From positions 23,422,038-23,486,037 of the forward strand of contig NC_088879.1 of the NCBI RefSeq assembly GCF_032884065.1: a stretch of DNA of 64,000 nucleotides, given 5' to 3'. Both the position numbers and the translations under genes were made by a program. Below, piece by piece: positions 11,641 through 24,230 of the stretch. The notes below the pieces were generated by a model that saw only the letters and a program-made list of their open reading frames with translations, made no database searches and was not told the DNA's origin. This DNA comes from Artemia franciscana (taxonomy: Eukaryota > Arthropoda > Branchiopoda > Anostraca > Artemiidae). Within the stretch, counting starts at the first letter, position 1. Each line of letters starts with the position of its first letter.

Positions 11641-12413
11641 CAGAGTGATAATGTAAGATATAGAATAGAAGATACTTGCGTTTATTTGGATCATATTTTT
11701 GCAAAATATTTATTTAGTATTTTAGTATGATTTTCTATTTAGTTTAATTATCAAAAAGGAAAACCGAACCATCAATTTTTTATATTCTTCTTTATCTAGG
11801 AGTCTTTCGAAAGCTCACGTGAACGATTGGCCAAAATCGCTAATTTCAAATTAGCAAGTAAATCAATTAAAATATTATGTTTCTCAATCCAATAATGGAG
11901 CTCAAATCCCAACCACAAAACACAAAGAAAAGATTTAAAAGAAATAAATTAATGTCACAAATTTCCTTCAGTGATTTTCGGCAGAGGGAATAGTCCGCAG
12001 AGAGGAAGGTCCCAAAGGGAATTTCCAGTGAAGCGGCAAGCGTTTTCCATCGGAATTCTTTTATGGAAAAGATTTTCCGCAAAACAGAGTTTGTTTCGAA
12101 GGTTTTTTTTTTACTGCAGGTTGGTGGAGATCCCTGTCGAAAAATCTGTTTTTATTTTAACTATTCTTTATTTCACAAATGCGTAAAATCGCCCTCGATT
12201 TCTAGATTATAATTCTTTTTTTTTTGTCAACCGTCATGCAGCTTTTAAGTCAAAACAAAACATTTTTTTTTTGCAAAAGCCAATTTATTTCTAGAAGTAG
12301 ATATATTTCCTATCAAAAGTCCTACCTATACAAAAAGCTGCAATTTGACAGAAGTTTCATGTGAAATTTTGTTGAAAATACTAATGTCAACAAAACCCTA
12401 CATTTTATGCGTC

Positions 12414-12487
12414 AAATTTATGATATACTTTGGACTTTCTTATGATTCATATGAATCATAAGAAAGTCCAAAGTATATCATAAATTT
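12414..12487. repeat. Perfect 74-bp palindrome, no spacer
   Basis: Two 37-base arms are exact reverse complements meeting between 12,450 and 12,451 at TATGATTCAT/ATGAATCATA. Flanking bases 12,413 and 12,488 are both C, so pairing stops there. Confidence 0.95.
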
Positions 12488-12583
12488 CACTTAAACTAAA
12501 ACAATTATCAGCACCTGGGGCATTATCATGTTTTTATCATTTTATTAGTCACTAATTCTTCCTCACAAAATAAATCATCCTTC

Positions 12584-12708
12584 ACATTTCATTGTCGTAG
12601 CTTATCTGGAAGTGCTTAAACTAGCAAAACCGGGACAGACAGACAGGCCGACCGACAGAATTTGCGATCGCTATATGTCAATTGGTTAATACCAAGTGCC
12701 ATAAAAAC
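12584..12708 (+). repeat. RB right-end fragment
   Basis: Contains CTTATCTGGAAGTGCTTAAA, the GACAGACAGACAGGCCGACC tract, and the closing GGTTAATACCAAGTGCCATA. Only the terminal ~125 bp of RB is present. Confidence 0.8.
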
Positions 12709-14785
12709 CAATTACAAAAAAATTACTTTCGTCCCTATCCAAACCACGAATCCACCACCTTTTCAAGGAGAGAGGCGTACACCCCTTGCCCCCCCCCCCT
12801 CCCTGCCTGGATCCATCAATGCTTCTGAGGTCCCTTACTCAAAACATATCCAAAACTTTTATTTTGAGAGATTAAAGGCTCCGGTATGTTACATAATATA
12901 AATTCCACAGGAAAACCCTTATGAAAACGAAACAATAGAAACTTATATTTAACTTGAGAACAAAATGAGAATAGTTGAACAAACAAGCTAGCTTAACAAT
13001 AGAACTTGCTCAGTTTGGCAACTCAACAATTTGTTCTATAGCTTTTTTCCGATTTCTTTTAGGGAAATGCCACATACACCTTTAAGTTTTTCAGGCCAAA
13101 TAGTTTCACATTTTCAAATTCTCATGCTAACCATGGTATATACCGGTAAGAAGCTAATTTGAATTATTCTATCGAACAAATAAAAGAAGCACATGATACG
13201 TTTCCGGCTATTCTTTTAAAGAGATGTCAAGGATTCTTCAAAAGTTTATTTATTTACGTTTTAGTAAGGAGAATATTTTCGTATTATTTGGCATAAAACA
13301 ACTCGTCAAATAGTCAATCAATAAATCAATTACTCAGCGACTTTTTGAACAGATTTCTGTAATTAGGGAATAGGATACTGACTTTATTCAATTAAGTCCT
13401 TTAACACAGAAACGTCAAACTAGAAAATCTGAGAAGTTCTTTTTAATCGATTTGACTTCTGAACAACTCATGTAAACTAGTGGGAGGAATATTTTTATTT
13501 AACCTCTTCTTAGTTTCTGAGTTTTGTCAAAGTCTCCTAAGAGCTCCGAAGAAAACCAAGAGAAATGGCCAAGAATTTCCTACTTTCATTTTTGCTTTCT
13601 AATGTAGTTGTTTGGATTCTATATCTACTTTTTGCATTCCATTTTTTATTTTAAAATCCTAATTATAATGCCTTTAAAAACTATTTCTTTAGCTTTTGAT
13701 TTCTGATTCAAATACATTTAGAGTTCAATCTTAATTCTTTCCCTCATAATCCTAATTTAACTTTAATATACTCTAATTTAATTTTTGCTTTAGAACCAAT
13801 TTTCTTATTTCACTGTCCATGTGGACTGAATAGTCCCAGGATGGAACCTCAAATTATGTCGATTTATATCAATTTTTTTATTCATTTCAATCAATAGCAC
13901 CTCAACTGGCTATAAAAGCCTTTTAAAAGAAGATTAGCTTTAGGGTCTGGTCAGGAAATTTTTCCTCACCGGCAGAGCTTGCTATTTCCTTTTCTTCTTT
14001 TCTTTCGTCAATTTTTAAGTTGTTTGAATACTCGTTAGAATCTTGCATTGCTGCAACTGAAATTCACATGAATTTCACTCCAAAAATTAATTCTCACATT
14101 TACAGAACAGTTTTCTATAACAGTATTATAAACAGTATTCTATAGTCCAGGACAGGTATCAATTAAATCCTTTAAGAAGAGTCTAGCCGTCATGGACTGA
14201 CAAAATAAGAAAAGTAAACATGGATTATTTGTGATAAATATAGTGATAAATATGGATTATTTGTAGGGAACGAAATAAAGAATTATAATTTTTTTGTTTT
14301 CTTTAATAGCGACAAAAAAGTCAAATCTTTTTTAATGGTTTTTGTGTGGATACTAAACTCGTCGGAGAAATAAATAGAACTTGGAATTTCCGATCAAATA
14401 AACCTCCTCCTAAATTGGTATGACAACCCCATCCATATTAACCTTATATGCCCCATGACACAACTTACAGCCCTTTCCCAAATCTTAGGGGACTGTGTCA
14501 ACCTCAGAGAAATTGTTATATAAGACATGGACTTCATTTAACAAAAGGGCTATCTCAAAATGTTGGCAAGATACATTTCGGAGGAAACGGCGTTAGGAGG
14601 GCTAGTTGCCTTCTGATAACTTTTGACTCTTAAAAATAAAACTAAAAATTTCAAATCAAATGAGCCTCTATCAGCGTTGATATGACCAACCCATCGAAAA
14701 TAACCTTATATGCCCCTAGGTCACAATTTAAAACTCTTGCCCCCTAGATAGGTAGCATTGTCAGCCCCAGGAGCATTTTTATATT

Positions 14786-16570
14786 TCATTAAATAAAAAA
14801 AAAACTAATTTTTTTAGCTGAAAGTAAGGAACGACATTAAAACTTAAAACAAACAGAAATTACTCCGTATATGAAATGGGTTGTCCCCTCCGCAATCCCT
14901 CGCTCTTTACGCTAAAGAATTTGTTTGTTCTAAAAAGTAGAATTGTGGCAAAGAGTCAAACTTTAGCGTAAAGAGCGAGGGATTGCGGAGGGGACAACCC
15001 AATTCATATATGGAGTAATTTCTGTTCGTTCTAAGTTTTAATGTCGCTCCTTACTTTCAGCTAAAAAAATTAGTTTTTTCTATTTAATTTCTGAACATTT
15101 TTGAATTAATGCATGTTTGGTTTTGGCTCTCCGCACATAAATTATTAAAATGAAATTTGTATATTAATTCTTTTTTTGGCTAAATGGCTTTCTCTTAGTT
15201 TTGATCAGACGATTTTGAGAAATAAGGGGTGGAGAAGGAGGCCTAGTTGCCCTCCAATTTTTTGGTTACTTAAAAAGGCAACTAGAACTTTTAATTTTTA
15301 ACGAACGTTTTTATTAGTAAAAAATATACGTAACTTAAGAATTAACTTACGTAACAAACTTTCATAACCTTATATTTTTATTATGTATACGAGGGGGTTT
15401 GTACCCTCGTTAATACCTCGCTCTTTACACTAAATCGTAAGTTTTGTCCCAATTCTTTAAGAATGACCCCTGAATCAGAAAGGCCGTAGGATAAATAGTT
15501 GAAATTACTAAAAATACTTTAGCATAAAGAGCAAGGTATTTATCTCCTCCTAAATACCTCGCTCTTTATGCTAAAGTATTTTTAGAACCCCTCATATGCG
15601 TAATAATCTCTGTTCGTTTTAAGTTTCAATGCTAGTTCTTCCTTTCATTTGAAAAAAAAGGTTTTCATGTTTATTTTTCATTGTTTTCTTATAGTAATGC
15701 TAGAGAATCCTGCGCCCTTTTCATTGAATTTTTCTTCCCTCATGACAGATTCCTCCAAGGAAAGATCCTCCAACATAGCCCCCTCTCCTCAGCCTCACCC
15801 CCAAACAAAATAAAATCCCCCTGAAAACGTCTGTACACTTCCCAGTAACCATTACTATATGTAAACACTGGTCAAAGTATGTAACTTGCAGCCCCTCCCC
15901 CAGGGATTGTGGGGGAGTGTCATCCCCAAAGACATAGTTATTATGGTTTTCGACTATGCTGAACAAAATGGCTATCTCAAAATTTTGATCCGTTGACTTT
16001 GGGAAAAAAATGAGCGTGGGAGGGGGCCTAGATGCTCTCCAATTTTTTTGGTCACTTAAAAAGGGCACTAGAACTTTTCATTTCCGTTAGAATGAGCCTT
16101 CTTGCGACATTTTAGGACCACTTGGTCGATACGATGACCCCTGGGGAAAAAAGAAAAAACAAACAAACAAATAAACACGCGCCCGTGATTTGTCTTCAGG
16201 CAAAAAATACAAAATTCCACATTTTTGTAGATAGGAGCTCGAAACTTTTACAGTGGGGTTCTCTGATACGCTGGATTGAAGTTTTTGCGATAGGGTTCTC
16301 TGATACGCTGAATGCGATGGTGTGATTTTCGTTAGGATCCTACAACTTTTAGGGGGTCTTTCCCCCTATTTTCCAAAATAAGGCAAATTTTCTCAGGCTC
16401 GTAACTTTTCATGGGTAAGACTAAACTTGATGAAACTTATATATTTAAAATCAGCATTAAAATGCAATTCTTTTGATGTAGCTATTGATATCAAAATTCA
16501 ATTTTTTAGAGCTTTGGTTACTATTGAGCCGGGTCGCTCCTTACTACAGTTCGTTACCAAGAACTGTTTG
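14786..16570 (+). mobile_element. R2 element, copy 1 (complete, ~1.79 kb)
   Basis: Begins with the R1 palindrome: arms 14,789-14,917 and 14,961-15,103, keyed by AAAGTAAGGAACGACATTAA and its complement, with a ~43-bp spacer. It continues through a second partial palindrome around CCTCGCTCTTTA, an R2-specific region containing one G-tract unit (about 15,880-16,110), and TCAGGCTCGTAACTTTTCAT. It ends in GGGTCGCTCCTTACTACAG and a near-palindromic hairpin, CAGTTCGTTACCAAGAACTG. The left segmental paralogue (near 7,113-7,127) lacks the whole block, so it arrived as one unit. No coding sequence was recognised; it may be a nonautonomous DNA element. Confidence 0.75.
14789..15103. repeat. R1 long palindrome (head of R2)
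   Basis: A near-perfect inverted repeat with arms of about 130-140 bp. The outer ends are A-rich/T-rich (AACTAATTTTTTTAGCTGAA against TTCAGCTAAAAAAATTAG) and the inner ends are CTCTTTACGCTAAAG and CTTTAGCGTAAAGAG. Confidence 0.9.
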
Positions 16571-17330
16571 ACAGGGATTATTTTGAACAACGTTGCTCTC
16601 TCAAAATTTCCATTCGATATACTTGGGAAAAAGAGGGCATGGAGGGGCTGTTCCTCTTCAATCACTTTTGACTCATAAGATAGGGAAACTAGAACTTCCG
16701 ATTTCTTATGAAACAAGCCTCCTTCAAAGTTGATATGACCACCTCTTCTAAAATAACCTAATATACCCCCAGGGCAAAATTTATAGTCCTTTCCCGTAAG
16801 CTTTGGGGTCCAGTGTAAACCACAAAGGAAGTGTAATATGACAAGTGGACTATTTTTAACAAAAAAACTATCTCAAAATTCTGATCAGATATATTTTGGG
16901 GGAAGGAAGCTAGAGGGGCTAGCTGCACTTTAATCGATTTAGCAAAGAAAACTTATAATATCCATTCAGCCTCTTCCAGCGTATATATCACCATCCCTTC
17001 AAAAATAACCTTATATACCCCTGGGGCACAACTTACAACCATCGTCCCCCAAGCTCCAGGGGCCTATTGCCCTCCAATCATTTTTGGCTCTTAAAAACGA
17101 AACTAGAATTCTAAATTATCAATCAAACGACCATCCTCCAAAGTTGACATGATCACCTCTTCCATAATAACTATAGGCCCCAAGGTGAAAATGGCAGCCC
17201 TACCCCCCACTCTCTGGGGGGGCTGTGTAAGCCCAAGAGGCATGGTTATATGACACATAGACTATCTGCGAGAAAGAGGGCATGGGCGCCTGTAACCCTC
17301 TAATAAATTTTAACTCTAAAAAAATTAAAA

Positions 17331-19362
17331 TGGAATAATTAAATATAACTTCGGCTTAAATATAAAACATTTCAAAGTTCTCTTTTTACAAGGGATCAGA
17401 CGAAAAGCAAAACAATCAAAAGTTGCAGCCCTCTTCATATGTTGAGCAATATTTTTTCCTTTTTAATTCTATATATTTATTGATTTTTAAGACAAAATTG
17501 AGTAATCAAATGCAATATCAAAGAGAAAAGTGTGGACGTAGCTAAATGGTGGTATGCCTCACCCTCCTGTTCCACTTAAAACTTTTCCATATTTTAGCAA
17601 GACTTTTCATCTATCTATCTTTTGTCTGTGGAGCATAGGGGTTTCTGCTTGCAAAAATCAGACACAACAGAAAGTGGAAATTCAAGTTTATCATTGGTAA
17701 AATATTTACCTTGAAAAATGAATCAAATGAAAAGTATTACATACACAAGAGCTACACTCCATGTAGGACTATTATTCAAATTTTTAACATTTGAAAGTGG
17801 TTTTTTTGCAAATATTCATCACAGTCACTAATTTTAAACTGGATATATTCGAGGCTAATTAACACAAGCAGCATTAGAACGGATTAAACAATGGAAAAAA
17901 ATAACAGAAAAATATGTTATTAAAGCAATAAATGAGTTTATCAGGAGAAGGGAGTACACTGTCAGGGTAAGATGTTTTATTTTGAAAACTAGCATACATT
18001 AAGTAATTCATTAACCACAGAAATGACTTTATAACCCCCTTCCCTCCTTAGTGTGCTAATATATACCCTGAATTGCATATATGCAATACATTTTCTATTA
18101 TTTTGAAAAATATTAGAAAAATTTGTGTTATAAACAGTTATAACGAAATCTCGACAAAATAGACATTACGCTACCGACCCCTGTAAGTAATTACAGATCT
18201 CGTTAAGTGAAAGTATAAAACGCCCATAAAAGTCTTATTATTTCAAAATATTATTTTTACTAAAATTGGACAATTGACCAGGTTTAGTAATACTTTCTGA
18301 TACATTAATTTTGAACTCAATATTTTAAACACAAGTTTCACTGAGTCATAATCTGTTGTTTTTTTGTTTTTTTTTACAGAGCCTTTTTTCTTGATGGGAT
18401 CATTCTGAATCCCACAAATAAAAGGAGTATAGTATCCATCAGTGTCTCTGAAACTTTGTGCATAAGTGAATGACTGTGGACCTTACTCCCATGAGAACCG
18501 TGACTGAAAAAATAAACTTTAAAATGTCTTGTAAATTATACGGTAAGGATGTTTTCTTTGAAGATCTTATAATTGACCCAATGGATTGAGATATGTGAAG
18601 CTATGATATGCATTATCACAATTTAAAGACTGCGATTTTTTTTTTTTTTAATAAAGAGTGATTTCTCAGACTGAATAAAATAGTTGACAGCTATGAATAT
18701 AAAACCGGATGAAAAAAAAAAATCTTTTGTCAAAGGGAATATGAAAGCATTGTGCAGAACGAAGAGAGGAGCGCCAAGTAAAAGGTTATGAAATATATTT
18801 ACTAATACAGGTGGTAAATGAAAGAGGAACGGGGTGTAGAGGGGGCTAGGAATAGAGAGAAAAACAGAGGGATTATGTAAGAGATAGAATAGAAGATATT
18901 TACGATTATTTGGATCTTACTTTCGCAAAATATTCATTTAGCATTTTACTGTAATTTTCTATTTAGTTTATTAATCAGAAAGGAAACCAAACCATTAATT
19001 TTTGTATATTCTTCTTTATCTAGGAGTCTTTTGAAAGCTCACATGAACGATTTGCCAAAATCCCTAATTTCAAATCAACAAGTAAATCAATTAAAATATT
19101 CTGTTTCTCAATCCAATAACGGAGCTCAAACCCCAACCACAAAACCCAAAGAAAAGATTTAAAGAAATAAGCTAATGTCAAAAATTTCCTTCAGTGATTT
19201 TCCGCAGATGATAAGTCCGTAGAGAGGAAGGGGTTTTCCAGCGGAATTTTCTTACGGAAAAGATTTTCCGCAAAACAGATTTTGCTTCAAATGTTTTTTT
19301 TTTGTTCGATTTTTTGTTGTAATTTTTTTTACAGTAGATTGGTGGAGATCCCAGTCGAAACA
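17331..19362. other. Core of the right segmental duplicate, no gene
   Basis: Shared with 7,830-9,380 and 11,641-12,155. No frame longer than noise is conserved between the copies and no RNA gene is seen. Confidence 0.5.
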
Positions 19363-19522
19363 TACAATTTTACTGTTATAAAAATGCAAAACAAATTATG
19401 AAAATATAATTAGATAGATGAAAAAAATAAATTCTAGGCTATTGATTATTAACAAAACTGACTCGTTAGGTTCAATCACTTCAAAAAAGACAGTTATCAA
19501 TCAGTGGATCAATATTTAATAA

Positions 19523-19772
19523 AACAAGAGCTAAGAGCTCATATGGTATGAGCTCTAGCAAAATTCTAAGAATCAATAGATTGATTTAAAAGGAAAATCA
19601 GAGGCTTAATGCCCGTTGGGATTTAAAATAATAGCTCTGAGCCACGATGCCCTTCTAAATATGAAAATTCATTGAGATCCGATGACCCAATCGTGAGTTA
19701 TATATACCTATTTTATTCTAATTTTCCTCTCCCTTCAGCCCCCCAGATGGTCGAATCGGGGAAAACAACTTT
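19523..19772 (+). repeat. RB element, truncated left end
   Basis: Begins AACAAGAGCTAAGAGCTCAT and continues through TCAATAGATTGATTTAAAAG to GATGGTCGAATCGGGGAAAA, then breaks off into unrelated AT-rich DNA. It lacks the GGCACTTGTGACGAGGC segment of the longest copies. Confidence 0.85.
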
Positions 19773-20086
19773 TAAAGTTATTTTTAATTTTTTTCTAAAA
19801 TATGATTTAATTGATGTGTTTCTTTCCGTTGTTTTACTTTTTACATCATCTTCTCTCTCTTCCATAACATAATTTAAACTATGGTATCTAAACATTTCTG
19901 AATTAAGTTGATATCCTTCATTTAATTGACAGAAATTCATTGACAAACTAAATAATTTGTCGTCATTTTTTTCTTTCTCGCCTCTAATGGATTTGTGTCT
20001 TTAGGCGAATTTAAAACAGGTAGATTTTAGAATTAAAATCAAGTTGGTGGCTTTAGAATAAAAGAGTTAAGAGCCATGGCTAATTG

Positions 20087-22535
20087 AAACAAGAGCCAAG
20101 AGCTCATATGGTATAAGCTCTAACAAAATTCTATGAATCAATAGATTGATTTAAAAACGAAAATAAGAGGCTTAATACCGGTCAGGATTTAAAATAAGAG
20201 CTCTGAGTCACGATGTCCTTCTAAATATCAAGATTCATTAAGATCCGATCACCCGATCGTAAGTTATAAATACCTAATTTTTTCTAATTTTTCCTCTCCC
20301 TTTAACCCCCCAGATGGTCCAATCTGGGAAAACGACTTTATCAAGTCAAATTGTGCAGCTCCCTGACACGCCTATCAATTTTCATCGTCCTAGCACGTCA
20401 AGAAGTACCAAACTCGCCAAATCACTGAACCCCTCCCCCCAACTCCCCCAAAGAGATCGAATCCAGTACGATTCTGTCAATCACGTATCAAGGACATTTG
20501 TTTATTCTATCCACCAAGCTTCATCCCGATTCCTACACTCCAAGTGTTTTTCCAAGATTTCCCCCTCCAACTCCCCCCAATGTCAAACGATCTGGTCGGA
20601 CTTTGAAATAAGAGCTCTGAGACATGAATTCTTTCTAAAAATCATATTTCATTAAGATCCGATCATCTATTCGTAAGACAAAAATACCCCAATTTTCACG
20701 TTTTCCAAGAATTCCAGTTTCCCCCTCCAACTCCCCCCAACGTCAGAGGATCTGGTCGGAATTTAAAATAAGAACTTTAAAGCACCAGTTCCTTCTAAAT
20801 ATCAAATTTCATTAAGATCTGGTCACCCTTTCGTAAGTTATAAATACTATTTTCAAAATTACGCCCCCCCCCCGCCAATTCCACCAAAGAGAGCAGATCC
20901 GGTCCGGTTATGTCAGTCAAGTATATTAACAGGTTTTTATTCTTCCCATCCAGTTTCATCCTGATCTCACCGCTTTAAGTATTTTCTAAGATTTCCGGTC
21001 CCCCCCCCCCCAATTACGCTTGATCCGGTTGAGATTTAAAATAAGAGATCTGAGTTACGAGGTCCTTCTAAATATGAAGTTTCATGAAGATCCGATCACT
21101 CCTTCGCAAGTTAAAAATACGTCATTTTTTCTTATTTTTCAGAATCAACCCCCCCCCCCCCCCCAATAGATCGGATCCGTTCCAATTATGTAAATCAAGT
21201 ATGTAAGACTTCTGCTTATTTTTCCCACCAAGTTTCATCCCGATCCCTCCAATCTAAGCGTTTTCCATGATTTTAGGTTCCCCCACCCCAAACTTCCCCA
21301 ACGTCACCAGATCCAGTCAGGATTTAAAATAAGAGCTTTGAGAAAAGATATCCTTCTAAATATCAAATTTCATTGAGATCCGATAACCCGTTCGTAAGTT
21401 AAAAATACCTCATTTTTTCGAATTTTTCAGAATTAACCCCTCCCCCAACTACCCCAAAGAGAGCAGATCCGTTCCGGTTATGTCAATCATGTATCTAGGA
21501 CTCGTGATTATTTTTTCCACCAAGTTTCATCCCGATCCCTCCACTCTTAAGTGTTTTTTAAGTTTTAGGTTTCCCCCTCCCAACTCCCCCCCCCCAATGT
21601 CACCAGATCTGGTCGAGTTTAAAATAAGAGCTCTGAGTCACGATATCCTTCTAAATATCAAATTTCATTGAGATCTCATCACCTGTTTGTAAGTTAAAAA
21701 TACCTCATTTTTTCTAATTTTTCGGAAATAACCCCCCTCCCCTAACTATCCCAAAGAGAGCGGATCCGTTCCGTATATGTCAATGATGTATCTAGCACTT
21801 GTGTTTATTCTTACCACCAAGTTTCATCCCGATCCCTCCACTCTAAGTGTTTTCCAAGTTTTCAGTTTCCCCCTCCCAACTTCCCCCCCCCAATGTCACC
21901 AGATCCGGTCGGGATTTAAAATAAGAGCTCTAAGACACAATATCCTTCTAAACATCAAATTTCATTGAAATCCGATCACCTGTTCGTAAGTAAAAATACC
22001 TCATTTTTTTCTAGTTTTTCAGAATTACCCCCCCCCCCCCAACAACCCCAAAGAGAGCGGATCCGTTCCGATTATGTCAATCATGTATCTGGGACTTGTG
22101 CTTATTTTTCCCATCATGTTTCATCCCGTGTTTTCCAAGATTTTAGGTTTCCCCCCTCTAACTCCCCCCAATGTCATCAGATCCGGTTGGGATTTGAAAT
22201 AAGAGCTCTGAGACACAATATCATTCCAAACATCAAATTTCATTAAGATCCCATCACCCATTCGTAAGCTAAAAATAATTCATTTTTTCTATTTTTTTCC
22301 AAATTAACCGGCCCCCCACTCCCCCCCCCAGATGGTCAAATTGGGAAAACAACTATTTCTAATTTAAGCTGGTCCCGTCCCTGATACGTCTGCCAAATTT
22401 CATCGTCCTAGCTTACCTGGAAGTGCCTAAAGTAGCAAAGCCGGGACCGACAGACAGACCGACAGACGGACAGACAGACCGACAGAATTGGCGATTGCTA
22501 TATGTCACTTGGTTAATACCAAGTGCCATAAAAAC
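20087..22535 (+). mobile_element. RB element, copy 2 (complete, 2.45 kb)
   Basis: Left end AACAAGAGCCAAGAGCTCAT; right end GGTTAATACCAAGTGCCATA followed by AAAA. The interior consists of the head region and about seven tandem ~285-bp units with C tracts of 8-18. Between the last unit and the hairpin lies a CCGACAGACAGACCGACAG simple tract. Frames across it (for example 20,314-20,655) encode only the translated repeat unit. It is in the same orientation as copy 1, and the truncated RB left end just upstream suggests repeated insertion. Confidence 0.75.
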
Positions 22536-22539
22536 CCAA

Positions 22540-23890
22540 GACCAATAGTCTGAGTAAGAGGCAAAGCTGGCAAAAGCCATTTACTTTTGAAGCATCAGGG
22601 TAATAAAAATTTTTTAAGGATTTTCAAGAAAAAACTCGTACCTTACCCTGAACATAAGGCGGTACTCATCATCTATGGTTTCAACAAACTCAAACTCTTA
22701 TTATCCATGGTCAACCCCCTCGAAGGAGAAATAGAAGCTATAATCCTCCACTTTTCTTAATGAAAAATGCCATGTTCTTAATTATATTTAAAGTTTACTT
22801 TTTACCTGGCTTTGAAATAACATTTTACAAGGTAATAACCATTAAAAAGTTTATACCATTTTTTTCTTGCTTATATAAAAGGAGTAATTCTCAAAACAAG
22901 CTATATCATTTTACTGCGACATTTTACGTGAAGTCTCTAGGAATAAGAAAGAAAATTATAATTTATGAAAATATGTCAATTCTGTACATAGCTGTACCTT
23001 CAGGCACAAGGATATTTCTCATGAGTGGCTTACCGAAAGAATTGGGGGGTAGGGGGCTATTGAACAATTTAGGAACTGTTTGACTATAGCTTTTGCAGAA
23101 AGAAAACAGACCCTATATTGTGAAATATAATGTGAAAAAAGCAATAAAGAATCTACAGTAGACAGTTTTGAGAATTTAATGCGACCGTTCAAACTTGAAG
23201 TTTGCAAAATTCTTATTAAAAAAACAAAAAAAGTGAACATTAACAAAAAACTATATGCATTTACTGCTTTAAGAAAATGGTAAAACTAACGCGGTGAGAA
23301 AAACAGTAGTATATGCAACAAATTTTAGAGATTATACATCGAATTTGGAAAGAATATAACACAATGATGAAGAGTGATCGAGGTTTTAAAAAAAAATTAT
23401 AGTACGTATGGAATTTTTACTTTCCTTTTAAACGAATGACATCTATTTATTTGAAAAGATAAATAGGGGTAAATGCTGTTGAAATGTATATAATATAAAT
23501 GAAACCAGAGAAAAGGAAGATGTTGACAGAATAGCATTGGGTTTAGCAAAACCTGATTTTAATTATTATGTTTTGAGTTGAAGCAACAAAATGATAGCAT
23601 AATGGGCTCAGCCATCATATTCACTCGTTAGCTTTATCATTTAATTTATATCATTTTATTTATATTTACAAGCGTAGTTTGATTTTGAATATGTTGTAAA
23701 GAAACACATATCAGCGATAGCTGTCAAGTTTTTGCTATTAAACCTGTCTACTACTACTGCTACTACTTATCCAAACAATACTAACATAAAGTTGTGATGG
23801 CACGTAGGGATTGGAAATACAACAAATTTGTCATTTATAAGAATCTGATATTGCCATCTATATTCTTTATAAAAAAACAAACGTATATCT
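22540..23890. other. Intergenic, no gene recognised
   Basis: AT-rich DNA. The 107-codon open frame at 22,760-23,083 shows no motif and has no splice or start context worth calling. Confidence 0.5.
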
Positions 23891-24230
23891 GAAACATAGG
23901 TAGCGTTGACTATGAAATGCCAGTAAAATTATATTATCAATTGTCATATTTTATACTTATGAATTTAATACGAAATATTCATTTTTGCCTCAAAAATTTG
24001 GCATATCCGATTCGTTGTACCCACAATATTTATATAGACCTGACAAAAAAAAATTGAAGTCTATTCTGGCAAAAAAAAAAAATTACGAAATCATCAGTAA
24101 ATACTGGTTGGAAATTTTCAATTTCAATTTATATGTCCTAAACACGGAATATAATACACATATTCCAATATATTAAAACGAATGCATCAATTAAGGGTAA
24201 GAAAAAATGATACAATGGTAAATTTTATAA
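23890..24230 (+). repeat. Diverged duplicated segment, copy A
   Basis: Similar in order and wording to 25,505-25,822: GAAACATAGGTAGCGTTGAC, CAAAAATTTGGCATAT, CATCAGTAAATACTGGTTGG, TTTTCAATTTCAATTTA, then ATTAAGGGTAAGAAAAAATGAT. Noncoding in both copies. Confidence 0.7.

Larger units (their letters stand above)
6725..12155 (+). repeat. Segmental duplication, left copy (with RB insertion)
   Basis: Aligns by eye, with many substitutions and small indels, to 14,385-19,362 in the same orientation. After removing the RB insertion (9,384-11,640) the copy is about 3.17 kb; the right copy without its R2 insertion is about 3.19 kb. Shared landmarks include GTAAGTAATTACAGATCTCG (8,663 and 18,183), CCAGGTTTAGTAATACTTTC (8,759 and 18,278), GGGATCAGACGAA and the closing TTGGTGGAGATCCC. 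No coding frame is conserved between copies. Confidence 0.85.
12156..14384. other. Spacer between segmental duplicates
   Basis: Contains a perfect spacerless palindrome (12,414-12,487) and an RB right-end fragment (12,584-12,708). The remainder is AT-rich and no gene, RNA or repeat was recognised. Confidence 0.5.
14385..19362 (+). repeat. Segmental duplication, right copy (with R2 insertion)
   Basis: Paralogue of 6,725-12,155. It continues from 14,385 to about 14,785, is interrupted by a complete R2 element (14,786-16,570), and resumes with GGATTATTTTGAACAA, which matches the left copy at 7,125. It lacks RB: at 18,855-18,870 it reads GAGAGAAAAACAGAGGGATT across the site where RB lies in the left copy. 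Confidence 0.85.

Noticed and set aside
15721-16068. Proline-rich 115-codon minus-strand frame in R2
   Set aside because: Not open in R2 copies 2 and 3.
22760-23083. 107-codon plus-strand frame
   Set aside because: No recognisable family, low-complexity hydrophobic composition, no supporting context.
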